Shown piece after piece: positions 1 through 8,725 of a stretch of 64,000 nucleotides of DNA (positions are counted from its first letter, which is position 1; each line of letters begins with the position of its first letter). The notes below the pieces were generated by a model. That model was not told the origin of the DNA. It did not search any database and worked only from the letters and a program-made list of their open reading frames with translations. Made by a program: the position numbers and the translations under genes. Origin of the DNA: Candidatus Omnitrophota bacterium (GTDB taxonomy: Bacteria; Omnitrophota; Omnitrophia; Omnitrophales; JACROU01); the NCBI GenBank assembly GCA_029261035.1, contig JAJDCD010000023.1:164501-228500 (forward strand), given 5' to 3'.

Positions 1-509
1 ACCTCCACACTCAGCACAAGAATATTTGAGTTTGCATGTGCTTTTAAATACTGGTCGGCTGCCCGCAAAGCTGGAAGAGCCGCTCCGCATCCTGTCCCTG
101 TTAAATCAAGGGTAAACAAACTATCTCGAAGCCCTACCGCTTGCGCAACATAAGAAGTCAAGCCTGGACACAAATATCCGGTGCATGTGGTTACAATAAG
201 CCCATCAATGTCTTCGGTATTAATTCCAGTCGCTTCCAAACATTTATTAACAGCTTCAGCCCCAATTTGAGTCCCAACGGTCTGAAAACGCAAAATAGCT
301 TCATCCGGAGTTTCTTCATTCACAAGATTAAAATCGTCCATACCAAAATAACGTGTCTTTATGGATTGATCCGATAAAAACCGTTTATAAAAAATCATTG
401 CTTTTTTAGATATATGTTTTTTTTCAAGGATATGTTCTAAAACCTTCTCTTGATCCCCTTTTAATTTCGGGTTTGCTGTTTCAATCCCAATTATTTTACT
501 CGTATTCAT
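1..509 (-). CDS. type III polyketide synthase (chalcone/stilbene synthase family), cut by window start
   Basis: Reading left from an ATG at 509, the frame stays open to the window edge and gives about 169 residues, the N-terminal half of a type III PKS (family length about 350-390). The sequence around GTGCGAALPALR places the nucleophilic Cys at about residue 141, where bacterial type III PKSs have it. The upstream RYFGMDD segment also fits the family. Such enzymes extend acyl-CoA starters with malonyl-CoA to make alkylresorcinols, alkylpyrones or related products; the substrate cannot be read here. It is the last visible gene of a left-pointing run after a flavoprotein, an MMPL exporter and a YceI protein, 20 bp beyond the flavoprotein stop. 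The catalytic His and Asn lie outside the window. Confidence 0.88.
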   Translation of the reverse strand, partial: MNTSKIIGIETANPKLKGDQEKVLEHILEKKHISKKAMIFYKRFLSDQSIKTRYFGMDDFNLVNEETPDEAILRFQTVGTQIGAEAVNKCLEATGINTEDIDGLIVTTCTGYLCPGLTSYVAQAVGLRDSLFTLDLTGTGCGAALPALRAADQYLKAHANSNILVLSVE

Positions 510-529
510 AATGAGTTTCCTCTTTCCTA

Positions 530-1705
530 TTATAATATCGCTTCAACTTTAGTTTCATTAAACTTTTTTAACGAAACAGGCTTATGATAAAAATTAAATA
601 TTTTTTCAAGCCAATGTTGATTTCGATTTAAAAGCCATAAAATATTATTCGCTGCTATTTTTTGGTGACTTAAGTTGCCAATCAATTTAGACCAACACAC
701 TCGCTTAAAAAATCTTTTTTTCCATTCCGATTCATAACGTTCCGCCACAATCTCAAATGGCATTTGACTGGCTTCATAATTTCCCATAAGACTTGCCAAT
801 AACTGCCCACCAGAAAGAGCCAAAGAGATCCCCCCTCCAACCACAGGGTTAACAAGCCCTACCTGATCTCCTAAATAAAAGATGTTCTTTTCAGAGAAAC
901 GATGTTTTGATTTTTTAGGCAAAAACATTCCTTTCCATGGGGTCTCCTGAATTGCTCCCGAAAGTTGTTCGCGAATAACAGGATTCTCTTCTTTGAATTT
1001 TAAAAATAATTTCTCTAAATTCCCGCCTACCGATTGATGCATTTTTTTATCTGCAACATAACAAATGTTGGTAAGACCGTTTTCAAACTGATTAATACCT
1101 AAGTGTCCATTCTGAACAAAATGAAGAAAAACATTTTTATCCATGTTTGTTACATTTTTAAATAAAGCAGAAATTCCAAAGAATCCTGATGCAGCTGATC
1201 CTTTTTGCTTTGAAGCTCCATTAGCATAAATCAAATATCGGGCTGTCACTTGCTCTACGTGATTGTTCTTCCAATTTTTAACTTCAATATCAAAACCTTC
1301 TAAGCTCTCTGTCGGAACAGCGACAGACTCTTTTTTTAACTCAACACCCTCTTCCTCGCATTTGTTCCATAGCGTCCAATCGAATAATTTTCGACTTAAG
1401 GCCAACCCATGCAAAGAAGACGAATTGCTAGCAATAGGGATTCGAACTTGCGCTCCATTAGAAGCGCTGAGGCAAACACGATCTACTTTTTCAGCTCCTT
1501 GAAGCAATAGATCGTCATACACACCCATCTCTTGAAGAAGCTCTATGTTTTCTGGACCAACAAAGCCACCACAAACTTTCGTTCTAGGAAACTCCGATTT
1601 TTCAATTAAAAGCACCTTCCAAGAACATCGCGATAATTCAATAGCTGCCGTTAAACCTGCAGGGCCTGCTCCAATAATCACAGCATCGAAATGCGTCTTC
1701 ATCAT
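530..1705 (-). CDS. FAD-dependent oxidoreductase, geranylgeranyl reductase/hydroxylase-like
   Basis: 391 residues. A Rossmann FAD-binding motif GAGPAG is at residues 12-17, with an acidic end to the second strand (LLIEK). A KVCGG segment typical of the geranylgeranyl-reductase-like group follows at about 45. The second FAD contact YLGDQVGLVNP with a glycine-rich GGGI is near 275-290. The start overlaps the MMPL stop in an ATGA, which suggests translational coupling. In other bacteria type III PKS genes are accompanied by flavoprotein hydroxylases that oxidise alkylresorcinols, so a tailoring role is plausible but inferred. An isoprenoid-lipid reductase is the main alternative. The protein is probably cytoplasmic or membrane-associated; no transmembrane segment is seen. 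Confidence 0.8.
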   Translation of the reverse strand: MMKTHFDAVIIGAGPAGLTAAIELSRCSWKVLLIEKSEFPRTKVCGGFVGPENIELLQEMGVYDDLLLQGAEKVDRVCLSASNGAQVRIPIASNSSSLHGLALSRKLFDWTLWNKCEEEGVELKKESVAVPTESLEGFDIEVKNWKNNHVEQVTARYLIYANGASKQKGSAASGFFGISALFKNVTNMDKNVFLHFVQNGHLGINQFENGLTNICYVADKKMHQSVGGNLEKLFLKFKEENPVIREQLSGAIQETPWKGMFLPKKSKHRFSEKNIFYLGDQVGLVNPVVGGGISLALSGGQLLASLMGNYEASQMPFEIVAERYESEWKKRFFKRVCWSKLIGNLSHQKIAANNILWLLNRNQHWLEKIFNFYHKPVSLKKFNETKVEAIL

Positions 1706-3924
1706 TTCTTTCCCTTCATTGGCAAAATAAAAGCGGGAAGTAATATTAAATTAGCCGCCAACGCCAAAAATAAAATGAGAACCATTAAAAATCCAAAGTG
1801 TATCGTAGGCTGAACGCTCCCTAAAAGGGTTACAGAAAACCCAGCCGAAAGTATCAGAGAAGAGCTAATCAGAGGTTGAGCGCAATGCATCATAATCCGC
1901 TTAAGAACCTCTTTAGTCCGAGTCCCATTTTTAACCTTGTGATAACGATAAAGCACATGTATCGCATTGTCTACAATTAATCCCACTGCCACGCTCCCGA
2001 TCATTGCCGTTGCTGTATTTAAAGGGATGTGGAAAGCTGGCATTAATCCAAAAAGAATCGCCAGAGGAATCGTATTTACAAAAATCCCTAGAAATCCAAT
2101 AGGAATAGAACGAAGAAATAACATGATCATCATGGAAATAACTACAAAAGCAACTAAGAAGCTCATAAGTTCATTTTTTACAAGCTGTTGAGACATCCTT
2201 GCCAGCAAATATGTTTGCCCTGTCACAATCATCCGCCACCCCTTTGGTAATACGCTCTGTGATAATTGCTGGATTCTTTCTGCTAAGGAAACAACTCCTG
2301 AAGTATGTGAGTCTGTTAAAAAAGCCGTCATTCGAGTTAGTTTAAAATCTTCGGTGAAAAAATGAGATTTTTCATTAGATGATTTTATTTGTTCCAAATA
2401 TAAATTCAGTTTGTCTCCTGAAGGAATTTCATCTTTTCCCGTAAGCTTCCCATGAATGGCTCGAAGCAAATCTGTAAGATACCAACTAGAAGAAATTTCC
2501 TTAAACCGTCCAACCTTATCTTTTAGTAATTCGATTTTACTTAACGCATCCCTACTTCTTACCGCTTCAGCACTAGGTGCAATTACAATAAACTCTAAAG
2601 GATAAACCCCGCCAAGTTTTGCCTGAATAATTTCTGTGTCTATTCGAAAATTATCACTTTTTTTAAATGAAGAAAGAATATCTGTATCCATCTGGATATA
2701 AGTGCTCGCAAAAATTCCTAACACCAAAGCGCAAATACCCATAGAAATAATTCTTTTTTGATAACGCCCACTCCACAAAATTAAAAACGAAGAGACCGTT
2801 CTCCATCTGCGAGCAGTGAAACGATTAGCCCACTCCATCTGCCACTTTAAAAATATAGGAGACAATAAAAAGGTCCACAAAAAAGCCAATAAAGTTCCTA
2901 ATGCAGCACTTAATCCAAATTGACGCACTGCGGGGACAGAAGTTAATAATAAGGAACCGAATCCCACCGCTGTTGTTATTGTTGTCAGCAAACACGGAAT
3001 CCACAATTCTTTAATTATTTTTTTAAACCCAAGCGCTGCTTCTGTGGAATGCGGTATGTGTCTAATGAATGTTTGGACATGAATTGCGTCTGCCACAGAA
3101 ACAATCAATAAAACAGGAGAAACCAAAGAAGTAATCATATTTAGTTGCAGCCCTAAAACCATCATCATCGACTGAGTTGAAATCAAACTAACCAAAATTA
3201 CGGAGGCCGGATAAAAAAGAGCCCTGAAGTCTCCGTGAAGAAGGACTACCATCCCTAAAACCACTAAAAAAGTTAGCGGAACAAAAAAACGATGATCTTT
3301 TTGGATTCGATTAATAAACTGATCTTGCTCTACAGCGGTCCCTGATATGTAAGTTTTTCCATCTGGAATAGGGTTGTTTTTAATCCAATCTCTAACATCT
3401 TTAATTGTTTTATGGCGAGAAAAGTTATCCAATTCTGAATCTATTAGAATAGTGATGGCCGTCATTTTTAGATCGGCAGAAATCATTCTTTTAAATATTG
3501 CGGGCTCTTTTTTTAGCTTTATAAAAAACTGCTGCAAGCTTTCCTTTTGGTCTAAGTAATTCTGAATAAGTGGCTCAACAACTCCACCCAGTCCTTTTTT
3601 CTGAAATGTTCGAATTGTAGTTAAGCTTCGAACAGTCTCGACAGAACTCCACTCCTCCATCGTTTCTGAAAATGTCTTCACCCATAAAAGTTGCTCTGCA
3701 TTTAGAAGCTCTGACGTCTCAACACCAACGACAATGGAATCATCGCTTCCAAATGTCTCTTGAAAAAATTGATTCTCTTGATAATAACGGTCTTTTTCAA
3801 ATACAGCCTGATTTGTTGGGTCTATTTTAAGTTTTGTGGATAAGGGTAAACATAATACGAAGGTAAAGAAAACAAATGAAAAGAGAGCCCACCGATAGTT
3901 ATAAAATTGTTTCCAAAAATTCAT
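1702..3924 (-). CDS. MMPL/RND-family exporter
   Basis: 740 residues with the RND duplication. There is one N-terminal membrane helix at about 12-32, a periplasmic loop of about 180 residues, five helices (about 215-360), a seventh helix near 390, a second periplasmic loop, and five more helices (about 600-735). The helix-4 and helix-10 equivalents carry the expected acidic residue (SVADAIH and VDNAIH), presumably for proton coupling. The MMPL subgroup exports lipids and hopanoids, so with the adjacent type III PKS and flavoprotein it is a good candidate for moving the product to the outer envelope. The start codon overlaps the YceI stop by one base (TAATG) and the stop overlaps the next start, so three genes are coupled. 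Confidence 0.85.
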   Translation of the reverse strand: MNFWKQFYNYRWALFSFVFFTFVLCLPLSTKLKIDPTNQAVFEKDRYYQENQFFQETFGSDDSIVVGVETSELLNAEQLLWVKTFSETMEEWSSVETVRSLTTIRTFQKKGLGGVVEPLIQNYLDQKESLQQFFIKLKKEPAIFKRMISADLKMTAITILIDSELDNFSRHKTIKDVRDWIKNNPIPDGKTYISGTAVEQDQFINRIQKDHRFFVPLTFLVVLGMVVLLHGDFRALFYPASVILVSLISTQSMMMVLGLQLNMITSLVSPVLLIVSVADAIHVQTFIRHIPHSTEAALGFKKIIKELWIPCLLTTITTAVGFGSLLLTSVPAVRQFGLSAALGTLLAFLWTFLLSPIFLKWQMEWANRFTARRWRTVSSFLILWSGRYQKRIISMGICALVLGIFASTYIQMDTDILSSFKKSDNFRIDTEIIQAKLGGVYPLEFIVIAPSAEAVRSRDALSKIELLKDKVGRFKEISSSWYLTDLLRAIHGKLTGKDEIPSGDKLNLYLEQIKSSNEKSHFFTEDFKLTRMTAFLTDSHTSGVVSLAERIQQLSQSVLPKGWRMIVTGQTYLLARMSQQLVKNELMSFLVAFVVISMMIMLFLRSIPIGFLGIFVNTIPLAILFGLMPAFHIPLNTATAMIGSVAVGLIVDNAIHVLYRYHKVKNGTRTKEVLKRIMMHCAQPLISSSLILSAGFSVTLLGSVQPTIHFGFLMVLILFLALAANLILLPAFILPMKGKK

Positions 3925-4508
3925 TACTCCTCAACTTTCCATAGCGACTCAAAATGAACAACAATTTCTTTAGAAACACGTATCACCCCCAAAACAGAAG
4001 GTGGTTTTAATTTAAAGTCTTTGATATTAATTTTAAAAGAGCCTTGAGCGTGGATCTGGTTTCCTTTCAACTTTATACCTGTCAAAAATTGAATGGGTTG
4101 CTCGATAGAGCGGATGTTTAGTTTTCCTGTTACTTCACAAACCAAAGTCTCAAACTCTTTTTTTTCTTTTACTTTTATTGTTTCTACTTTAAAAATAATA
4201 TGAGGATAAGCTTCAGCTTGAAACATTCTACGCATTGCTTTGTCTCGCTTTTTGTTTTGCGTATCCAAAGAGCTCACTGGCACCTGAATAAGAAAAGGCA
4301 CTTCCACTTCTAAAGCTTCTACATCTACCCCTGTTGAAGCTGTCGCCTCATGGGTAAAGCCATGAAAAGCATGCAATGTTGATTTTCCATCAAAAAGGAT
4401 TTCTGTTCTCTGAGCATTAAGTTCATAGTTGTGAGACACTGCAAATACAGAAGCGTTTGTAAGCAAAACTAAAACAAATACAAAATAAAACAACCAATGT
4501 TTTCTCAT
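3924..4508 (-). CDS. YceI-family periplasmic lipid-binding-like protein
   Basis: 194 residues with a signal peptide (hydrophobic segment about 6-23, cleavage probably after SVFA). The mature part has the YceI pattern: an opening strand with FDGKSTLHAFHGFT, a central strand with ETLVCEVTGKLNIRS, and a final segment with IKDFKLKPPSVLGV. YceI proteins form a lipocalin-like barrel that holds a long isoprenoid or similar lipid in the periplasm. As first gene of the operon, before the MMPL pump, it may carry the exported lipid. A Shine-Dalgarno AAAGGGGAAG precedes the ATG. The 108-bp gap to the divergent histidine kinase gene must contain both promoters. Confidence 0.82.
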   Translation of the reverse strand: MRKHWLFYFVFVLVLLTNASVFAVSHNYELNAQRTEILFDGKSTLHAFHGFTHEATASTGVDVEALEVEVPFLIQVPVSSLDTQNKKRDKAMRRMFQAEAYPHIIFKVETIKVKEKKEFETLVCEVTGKLNIRSIEQPIQFLTGIKLKGNQIHAQGSFKINIKDFKLKPPSVLGVIRVSKEIVVHFESLWKVEE

Positions 4509-4565
4509 GAGCTTCCCCTTTACATATTTATTGTGTATTATTACGGTTTTAGAAGGTAAAACTAA

Positions 4566-4583
4566 ATCCGACTAAAGTCGGAT
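4566..4583. promoter_or_regulatory. 18-bp perfect palindrome between divergent operons, possible operator
   Basis: ATCCGACT-AA-AGTCGGAT is a perfect inverted repeat in the 108-bp gap between the left-pointing lipid/PKS operon and the right-pointing two-component genes. It has no T tract, so it does not look like a terminator. Its length and symmetry fit dimeric LuxR/NarL-type regulators, and the response regulator encoded just to the right is of that type. Binding is an inference. Confidence 0.45.
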
Positions 4584-4616
4584 GAGGTCCAAGAAAGAAT
4601 ATGTTACCCTATTGTC

Positions 4617-5543
4617 ATGAAACACTTAGAAAAAGATAAGTTCCAACCCTCTCGCCCTTGGTTAGCCCCCTTGATAGGTGCTTTTTGTGGAGTGCTCTAT
4701 GGGCTTCTCGATTTCTACTTGGATCACCCAGGAACTGGGGCTCCATCTTATATTCACCTCATTCATGAACTCTTTGATGTCTTCTTACCCATTGCCTTGG
4801 GTATTGCGGTTGGTCTCGGTATCAACCTCATTTTAAAAAATATCCGATTTAATCAGTACCTATCTATGAAAAATTCCCAACTCAGTCGCAGTGTTTTCAC
4901 TAGCACATTGATTTCATATATTATTCACGAGCTTCGAAACCCTATTCATAATCTTTCGGCTGCCCTTGAAAATAATCCTCCCGATCTAACCAAGGAACAA
5001 GAAAGTGTTGTACACAAAAATCTAAAAAGGCTGGAATCCATTACAACCCAATGGGCAAACTTAAGCGTTCTTTATGACACGATCAACCCTAAAGAAACTG
5101 TGCTTCTCAAAGAATGGTTTCAACGTTTTTTTAACGATAAGGTTTCTAACCAACTAAGAGAGATGAACATACAATATAGTCAAATTATGTGTCCAGCAGA
5201 AGTCTATATCCACCCTACACTTTTAGAACAGATTTGTGTCACTTTATTTAGCAATGCAATTCAAGAGCTTGGCCAACAAAAAACAAATCGTGTTTTAACA
5301 CTAACTATTGACCAAAATAAAGAAGCCTCTGAATTCATTGAGATTAAATTGACGAACCCAGGGTCGTTCCCTGATGAAGTTATTAAATCACAAGGGAAAC
5401 AAGTTGTTAACAGTCGTAAAGGATTGGGGCTAGGTCTCGTTATTGTACAAAAAACGCTTACACAAATAGGAGGTTCTTTGCAATTGTTTAATACCTCCGA
5501 TTCCGCAGTCGTTAAAATCTGTATCCCTGGAGCTCTCGTATGA
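4617..5543 (+). CDS. membrane-bound sensor histidine kinase
   Basis: 308 residues. Two membrane helices lie at about 16-34 and 52-73, with almost no sensor domain between them. Then comes a HisKA-type H-box IIHELRNPIHN with phospho-acceptor His104. The ATPase domain has an N-box Asn at about 213 and a G-box GLGLGL at 269-274, while the usual D-box Asp is replaced (LTNPGS at about 246-251). That substitution may weaken ATP binding or be compensated nearby. The stop overlaps the response regulator start (ATGA), so the two are a cognate pair. With no large periplasmic domain, the signal is likely sensed in the membrane. Orientation makes the divergent YceI-MMPL-PKS operon the obvious target, but that is unproven. 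Confidence 0.85.
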   Translation: MKHLEKDKFQPSRPWLAPLIGAFCGVLYGLLDFYLDHPGTGAPSYIHLIHELFDVFLPIALGIAVGLGINLILKNIRFNQYLSMKNSQLSRSVFTSTLISYIIHELRNPIHNLSAALENNPPDLTKEQESVVHKNLKRLESITTQWANLSVLYDTINPKETVLLKEWFQRFFNDKVSNQLREMNIQYSQIMCPAEVYIHPTLLEQICVTLFSNAIQELGQQKTNRVLTLTIDQNKEASEFIEIKLTNPGSFPDEVIKSQGKQVVNSRKGLGLGLVIVQKTLTQIGGSLQLFNTSDSAVVKICIPGALV

Positions 5544-6118
5544 AAATTGCATATATCGAAGACGATATAGATGCACGAGATATTTTTGCTTCGAAATTCA
5601 AACAAGACCAAATTCAATGTGATGTTTTTACTTCTGCAGAAGAGTCAGAGTCAGAAATCCACAAAGGAAATTACGATGCCCTTATTATTGACATTATGCT
5701 TCCCGGTATTACAGGAGTGCAATTTTTAAGTAAACTAAGAAAGCAAGAAATTCACATCCCCTCCATTATTATTACGGCTTTTAACAGCCAGGAACATGCA
5801 AAAGATGCTTTAAATTCAAATGCCTGTTACCTTTTGGAAAAACCATTTTCTTACCAAACCCTCCTAAAGATTGTTAAACAAACTATTCAGACTCCTTCAT
5901 CTATTCAACATTGCGTTGACCGCGGATTGACACAACTCAATCTAACCCCTAGAGAGTCAGAAATTGCTCATTATTTATTAAAAGGGCTTTCGAATGCAGA
6001 ACTCGCCAACAACTTTTCTTTATCTGAAAAAACAGTCAAACAGTACATCACGCAAATTTTCGAAAAAGCAAATGTATCTAGTCGCGCTGAATTTTTCTCT
6101 TATATCTTTCCTGTTTAG
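5540..6118 (+). CDS. two-component response regulator, NarL/FixJ type
   Basis: 192 residues. The receiver domain has the acidic pair at 8-9, phospho-acceptor Asp51 (IIDIMLPG), Thr79 and conserved Lys101 (LEKPF). A linker is followed by a LuxR-type HTH at about 133-185 (LTPRESEIAHYLLKGLSNAELA, SEKTVKQYITQIFEKANVSSRAE). The domain order is normal for the family. It is translationally coupled to the preceding histidine kinase and presumably activated by it. The likely DNA targets include the palindrome at 4566-4583. Confidence 0.9.
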   Translation: MKIAYIEDDIDARDIFASKFKQDQIQCDVFTSAEESESEIHKGNYDALIIDIMLPGITGVQFLSKLRKQEIHIPSIIITAFNSQEHAKDALNSNACYLLEKPFSYQTLLKIVKQTIQTPSSIQHCVDRGLTQLNLTPRESEIAHYLLKGLSNAELANNFSLSEKTVKQYITQIFEKANVSSRAEFFSYIFPV

Positions 6119-6213
6119 TCCGATATAAAAAAATACTTATTTATATGGTAAAGTTGATCATAAGGAAAGTCGATCTGTATTGACAGGTTTCTTAATACAA
6201 CAAAAGGGTTCTG

Positions 6214-7092
6214 ATGAAAGCAAAAGAGAAAAAATCGCGCGCCAGAAAAAGAGGTTTTAAAAAACTATTTCGCCGCTTTATGTTCCTATGCCTTTTTGCT
6301 GTTGGAATTGCATGGGGCATTCTTCATTATGCCGATGTTATGAGTGTCCTTGAACGAGGCACAACCACTCCTGTCGAAACACGAGAAGTCAACGACCTGT
6401 ACGACACGTTATCTGACTATAAAAAACAGGGGAAAAATTTAATCTTTACTCTCAACGACAAAGAAACAGACTCTCTTCGAGTCTCCATGGAAAAACTTCA
6501 AAAAATTATGGGATTAAAACGCTATTCCATTAAATTAGATTTAGATTCTCATACGAAAAAAGTGCCTCCTGGCTACATTAACGCTGTCGGAGACGACATG
6601 ACTATTTATATTTCTACTCATGTGAAAAAAAGACGAGAGAAGATCACCGTACTGATTCACGAATTAGGTCATATATACGGGTGGAATCTCCCTCAAAAAT
6701 ATTTTATGGGATTTGACCAAGAAAAGCTGGTGGATACTTCATGCATCTACTTAGGACTTGGCATCCTTTATCTCAATGGAATGACAGATGAGTTTAATAT
6801 GCATCCAGATGGAAGTTACGAAACCTCACAAAAAAACTTCGGGTACCTAAAACCAGAACAGTTTGGATATCTTTTAGCAAGGTATTGCAAAGACAAAGGA
6901 ATCTCAGGAGAAACATTAAAACCTTATCTCAACAAAACAGGTTGGAAATATTTTCAGATAGGCCACAAGTATTTAACAAAACAAAAGCAAGCCATTCACA
7001 TACCCGAGCCCATTAAAAAAGCTCAGGCCTTTATCCGAAATCTTCTCAAAAAAATAAATATAGAACCCTCCAATGTCGTCGTGATTCGATAA
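6214..7092 (+). CDS. membrane-anchored zinc metalloprotease-like protein (HELGH)
   Basis: 292 residues. A strongly basic N-terminus (1-22) is followed by one membrane helix (about 22-40) and a long soluble domain, so topology is N-in with an external catalytic domain. LIHELGHIYGW gives the zincin motif His149-Glu150-His153. An acidic downstream segment GFDQEKLVDT (about 167-175) could supply the third ligand. I cannot assign a peptidase family; the arrangement is gluzincin-like. The substrate is unknown. It stands alone after the two-component pair, with a 95-bp gap. The ATG with a GGG-containing leader is the first in frame. Confidence 0.65.
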   Translation: MKAKEKKSRARKRGFKKLFRRFMFLCLFAVGIAWGILHYADVMSVLERGTTTPVETREVNDLYDTLSDYKKQGKNLIFTLNDKETDSLRVSMEKLQKIMGLKRYSIKLDLDSHTKKVPPGYINAVGDDMTIYISTHVKKRREKITVLIHELGHIYGWNLPQKYFMGFDQEKLVDTSCIYLGLGILYLNGMTDEFNMHPDGSYETSQKNFGYLKPEQFGYLLARYCKDKGISGETLKPYLNKTGWKYFQIGHKYLTKQKQAIHIPEPIKKAQAFIRNLLKKINIEPSNVVVIR

Positions 7093-7129
7093 AAATATTT
7101 TTCTTATAAGAAAAGAATCTCTCAACCTA

Positions 7130-7242
7130 AGATCCTTCTCTTCGTTCAGGATGACACTTTGTGTCTATGTGTCAGAAGTACAAAGCTAAATTTACACCCT
7201 CTTACCCTCTGTCATTCTGAGGAGTATAACGACGAAGAATCT
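7130..7242. repeat. intergenic imperfect inverted repeat (MITE-like)
   Basis: A segment at 7130-7156 (AGATCCTTC...CAGGATGACA) and one at 7210-7242 (TGTCATTCTGAGG...GAAGAATCT) are imperfect reverse complements around a 53-bp loop. Short inverted elements with ATGACA/TGTCAT ends occur between genes in many bacteria. Other elements with TGTCA ends lie at 8121-8194 and 32832-32956 in this window. There is no coding capacity. Confidence 0.55.
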
Positions 7243-7270
7243 CAAGCGTTTAATGGCGATCATGTCTTCT

Positions 7271-7948
7271 CTAAGATAAATTGGCAATCACATTTTCTGG
7301 AGAATCATTTTGAGGGGAGTTTACTTCCGTAGAAACTGGGTAGGATTCCATTGCATCGCTCGAATAGGGACGAAGCAAAGGTAAAAGATCGTTCGATTTA
7401 TAATTGTTAGAGTCTAGCCAAAAATCATGTTTTTCTTCCGCCAAAATCACTGGCATGCGATCGTGAATAGATTGGGTTAAAGAATTCGCTTTTGTTGTGA
7501 TAATCGTACATGATTTAATTTCTGAGCCGTCCACATTAATCCAATGCGACCAAAGCCCTGCAAAAGTAAAAGGTTCCTGATCTTTCATTCTAAAATAATA
7601 AGGCTGTTTTTTTGCCCCTTCCCTTTTCCATTCATAATAACCATCTGCAACTATCAAACAACGACTGTTTCTTAACAGTCCTTTAAAACTCGGCTTTTCA
7701 GAAACGGTTTCTGCTCGCGCATTAATCATACGGCTTCCAATAGCAGGGTCCCGCGCCCAAGAAGGGACTAGCCCCCACTGAAAATAATCAAATATTTTTC
7801 GTTTGTTTGTTGAACCAAAAAGAGTAAGCACGGGCTGAGAAGGAGCTACGTTATAACGTTTTCTCCGTGGAGGGATTTTTTCCTTAGGAACTTTTAACTT
7901 CTTCGCAATTTTTTCCGTATCCGAACCATCCGTAAATCTTCCGCACAT
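7271..7948 (-). CDS. SOS-response-associated peptidase-like protein (SRAP/YedK/HMCES family)
   Basis: 225 residues starting MCGRFT. Cys2, exposed after Met removal, is the residue that in YedK/HMCES forms a thiazolidine crosslink with abasic sites in single-stranded DNA. Other family marks are NVAPSQPV (about 34-41), MINARAETVSEKPSF (about 83-97), ADGYYEWK (about 109-116) and TIITTKANS with a downstream HDRMPVIL (catalytic His). Length is normal. The gene is single, flanked by repeats and a tRNA. Its role would be protection of abasic sites during replication. Confidence 0.92.
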   Translation of the reverse strand: MCGRFTDGSDTEKIAKKLKVPKEKIPPRRKRYNVAPSQPVLTLFGSTNKRKIFDYFQWGLVPSWARDPAIGSRMINARAETVSEKPSFKGLLRNSRCLIVADGYYEWKREGAKKQPYYFRMKDQEPFTFAGLWSHWINVDGSEIKSCTIITTKANSLTQSIHDRMPVILAEEKHDFWLDSNNYKSNDLLPLLRPYSSDAMESYPVSTEVNSPQNDSPENVIANLS

Positions 7949-8021
7949 ATTAAATCCTTAGACCTTTGATTGTCTGGCCTGCCAGACGAAGCTAAGGACA
8001 CGCTAGTGCCTTAGCGTAGTC

Positions 8022-8109
8022 TGGCGGAGAGGGAGGGATTCGAACCCTCGAGACCTTGCGGCCTACTCGCTTTCCAAGCGAGCGCACTCGACCACTATGC
8101 GACCCCTCC
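8022..8109 (-). tRNA. tRNA-Ser(GGA)
   Basis: The reverse strand folds as an 88-nt serine tRNA. Acceptor GGAGGGG pairs with CCTCTCC, discriminator G is followed by encoded CCA (plus-strand TGG at 8022-8024), the anticodon loop TTGGAAA gives anticodon GGA, a long variable arm is typical of tRNA-Ser, and the T-loop GGTTCGAATCC is intact. Confidence 0.95.
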
Positions 8110-8120
8110 GACCAAAGTAT

Positions 8121-8194
8121 TGTCATCCCCGACTTGATCGGGGATCCAGGTTTTTGTCCATATGGATTCCCGACTAATGTTTTCGGGAATGACA
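8121..8194. repeat. short inverted-repeat element (MITE-like)
   Basis: The 74-bp element begins TGTCATCCCCGA and ends TCGGGAATGACA, which are reverse complements with one mismatch. Inside is a further CCCCGACTTGATCGGGG hairpin. It sits between tRNA-Ser and tadA. A related but longer element lies at 32832-32956. Confidence 0.6.
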
Positions 8195-8206
8195 AGAGAT
8201 CTTGCC

Positions 8207-8671
8207 CTATCTCTTATCTTTTCTCAAATTCTTAAAAAATTCTTGGAGAAGGGTTTTTGCTTCTTGTTCCATTAACCCTCCGTGCACCTGCACTCTATGG
8301 TTTAAACGATCATCGTTCGCAATATTATATAAGGTGCCGCAAGCACCCCCTTTAGGGTCAGTGGCTCCAAAATAAAGGTGGGAGCACCTGGCCAAAACCA
8401 GAGCTCCTGCACACATTGAGCACGGTTCCATCGTCACATACATTGTCGTCTTTTCAAGGCGGGCATTTTGCATTGCGCTTGTCGCTTGAGTAATAGCAAT
8501 CATCTCTGCGTGGGCTGTAGGATCTTTTAGCATTTCCGTTTGGTTGTGTGCCCGAGCAATAATCTCGTTTTTATGCACAATCACGCAACCCACCGGCACC
8601 TCTTCCTTATCAAAGGCTTTGATCGCTTCCTTCACCGCTTCTTTCATAAAATGTTCGTGTCTATTTTCCAT
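8207..8671 (-). CDS. tadA: tRNA(adenine34) deaminase TadA
   Basis: 154 residues of the cytidine deaminase fold. His54-Ala-Glu56 (TAHAEMIAI) and PCSMCAGAL with Cys84 and Cys87 supply the zinc ligands and proton shuttle. N-terminal EVPVGCVIV and a final AKTLLQEFFKNLR match bacterial TadA. It converts A34 to inosine in tRNA-Arg(ACG), and a tRNA-Arg with exactly that anticodon is encoded at 28249-28325. Length is normal. Its upstream region overlaps one copy of the TTGTAAGG repeat. Confidence 0.93.
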   Translation of the reverse strand: MENRHEHFMKEAVKEAIKAFDKEEVPVGCVIVHKNEIIARAHNQTEMLKDPTAHAEMIAITQATSAMQNARLEKTTMYVTMEPCSMCAGALVLARCSHLYFGATDPKGGACGTLYNIANDDRLNHRVQVHGGLMEQEAKTLLQEFFKNLRKDKR

Positions 8672-8679
8672 AGGGCCCT

Positions 8680-8725
8680 ATTGTAAGGATAATTGTAAGG
8701 GTTGATTTAATTTTTAATTGTAATG
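8680..8725. repeat. TTGTAAGG direct repeat, copy A (downstream of the HTH/ATPase gene)
   Basis: This 46-bp stretch contains TTGTAAGGATAA, TTGTAAGGGTTG and, 25 bp further, TTGTAA. It matches copy B at 9773-9817 at about 40 of 46 positions. It lies between the tadA start and the stop of the 8707-9756 gene and overlaps that stop codon. It may be an operator array for the HTH protein or a duplicated insertion boundary. Confidence 0.6.

Noticed and set aside
7992-8195. Minus-strand 67-residue ORF over tRNA-Ser(GGA)
   Set aside because: It reads through the tRNA and a MITE-like repeat, with no ribosome site.
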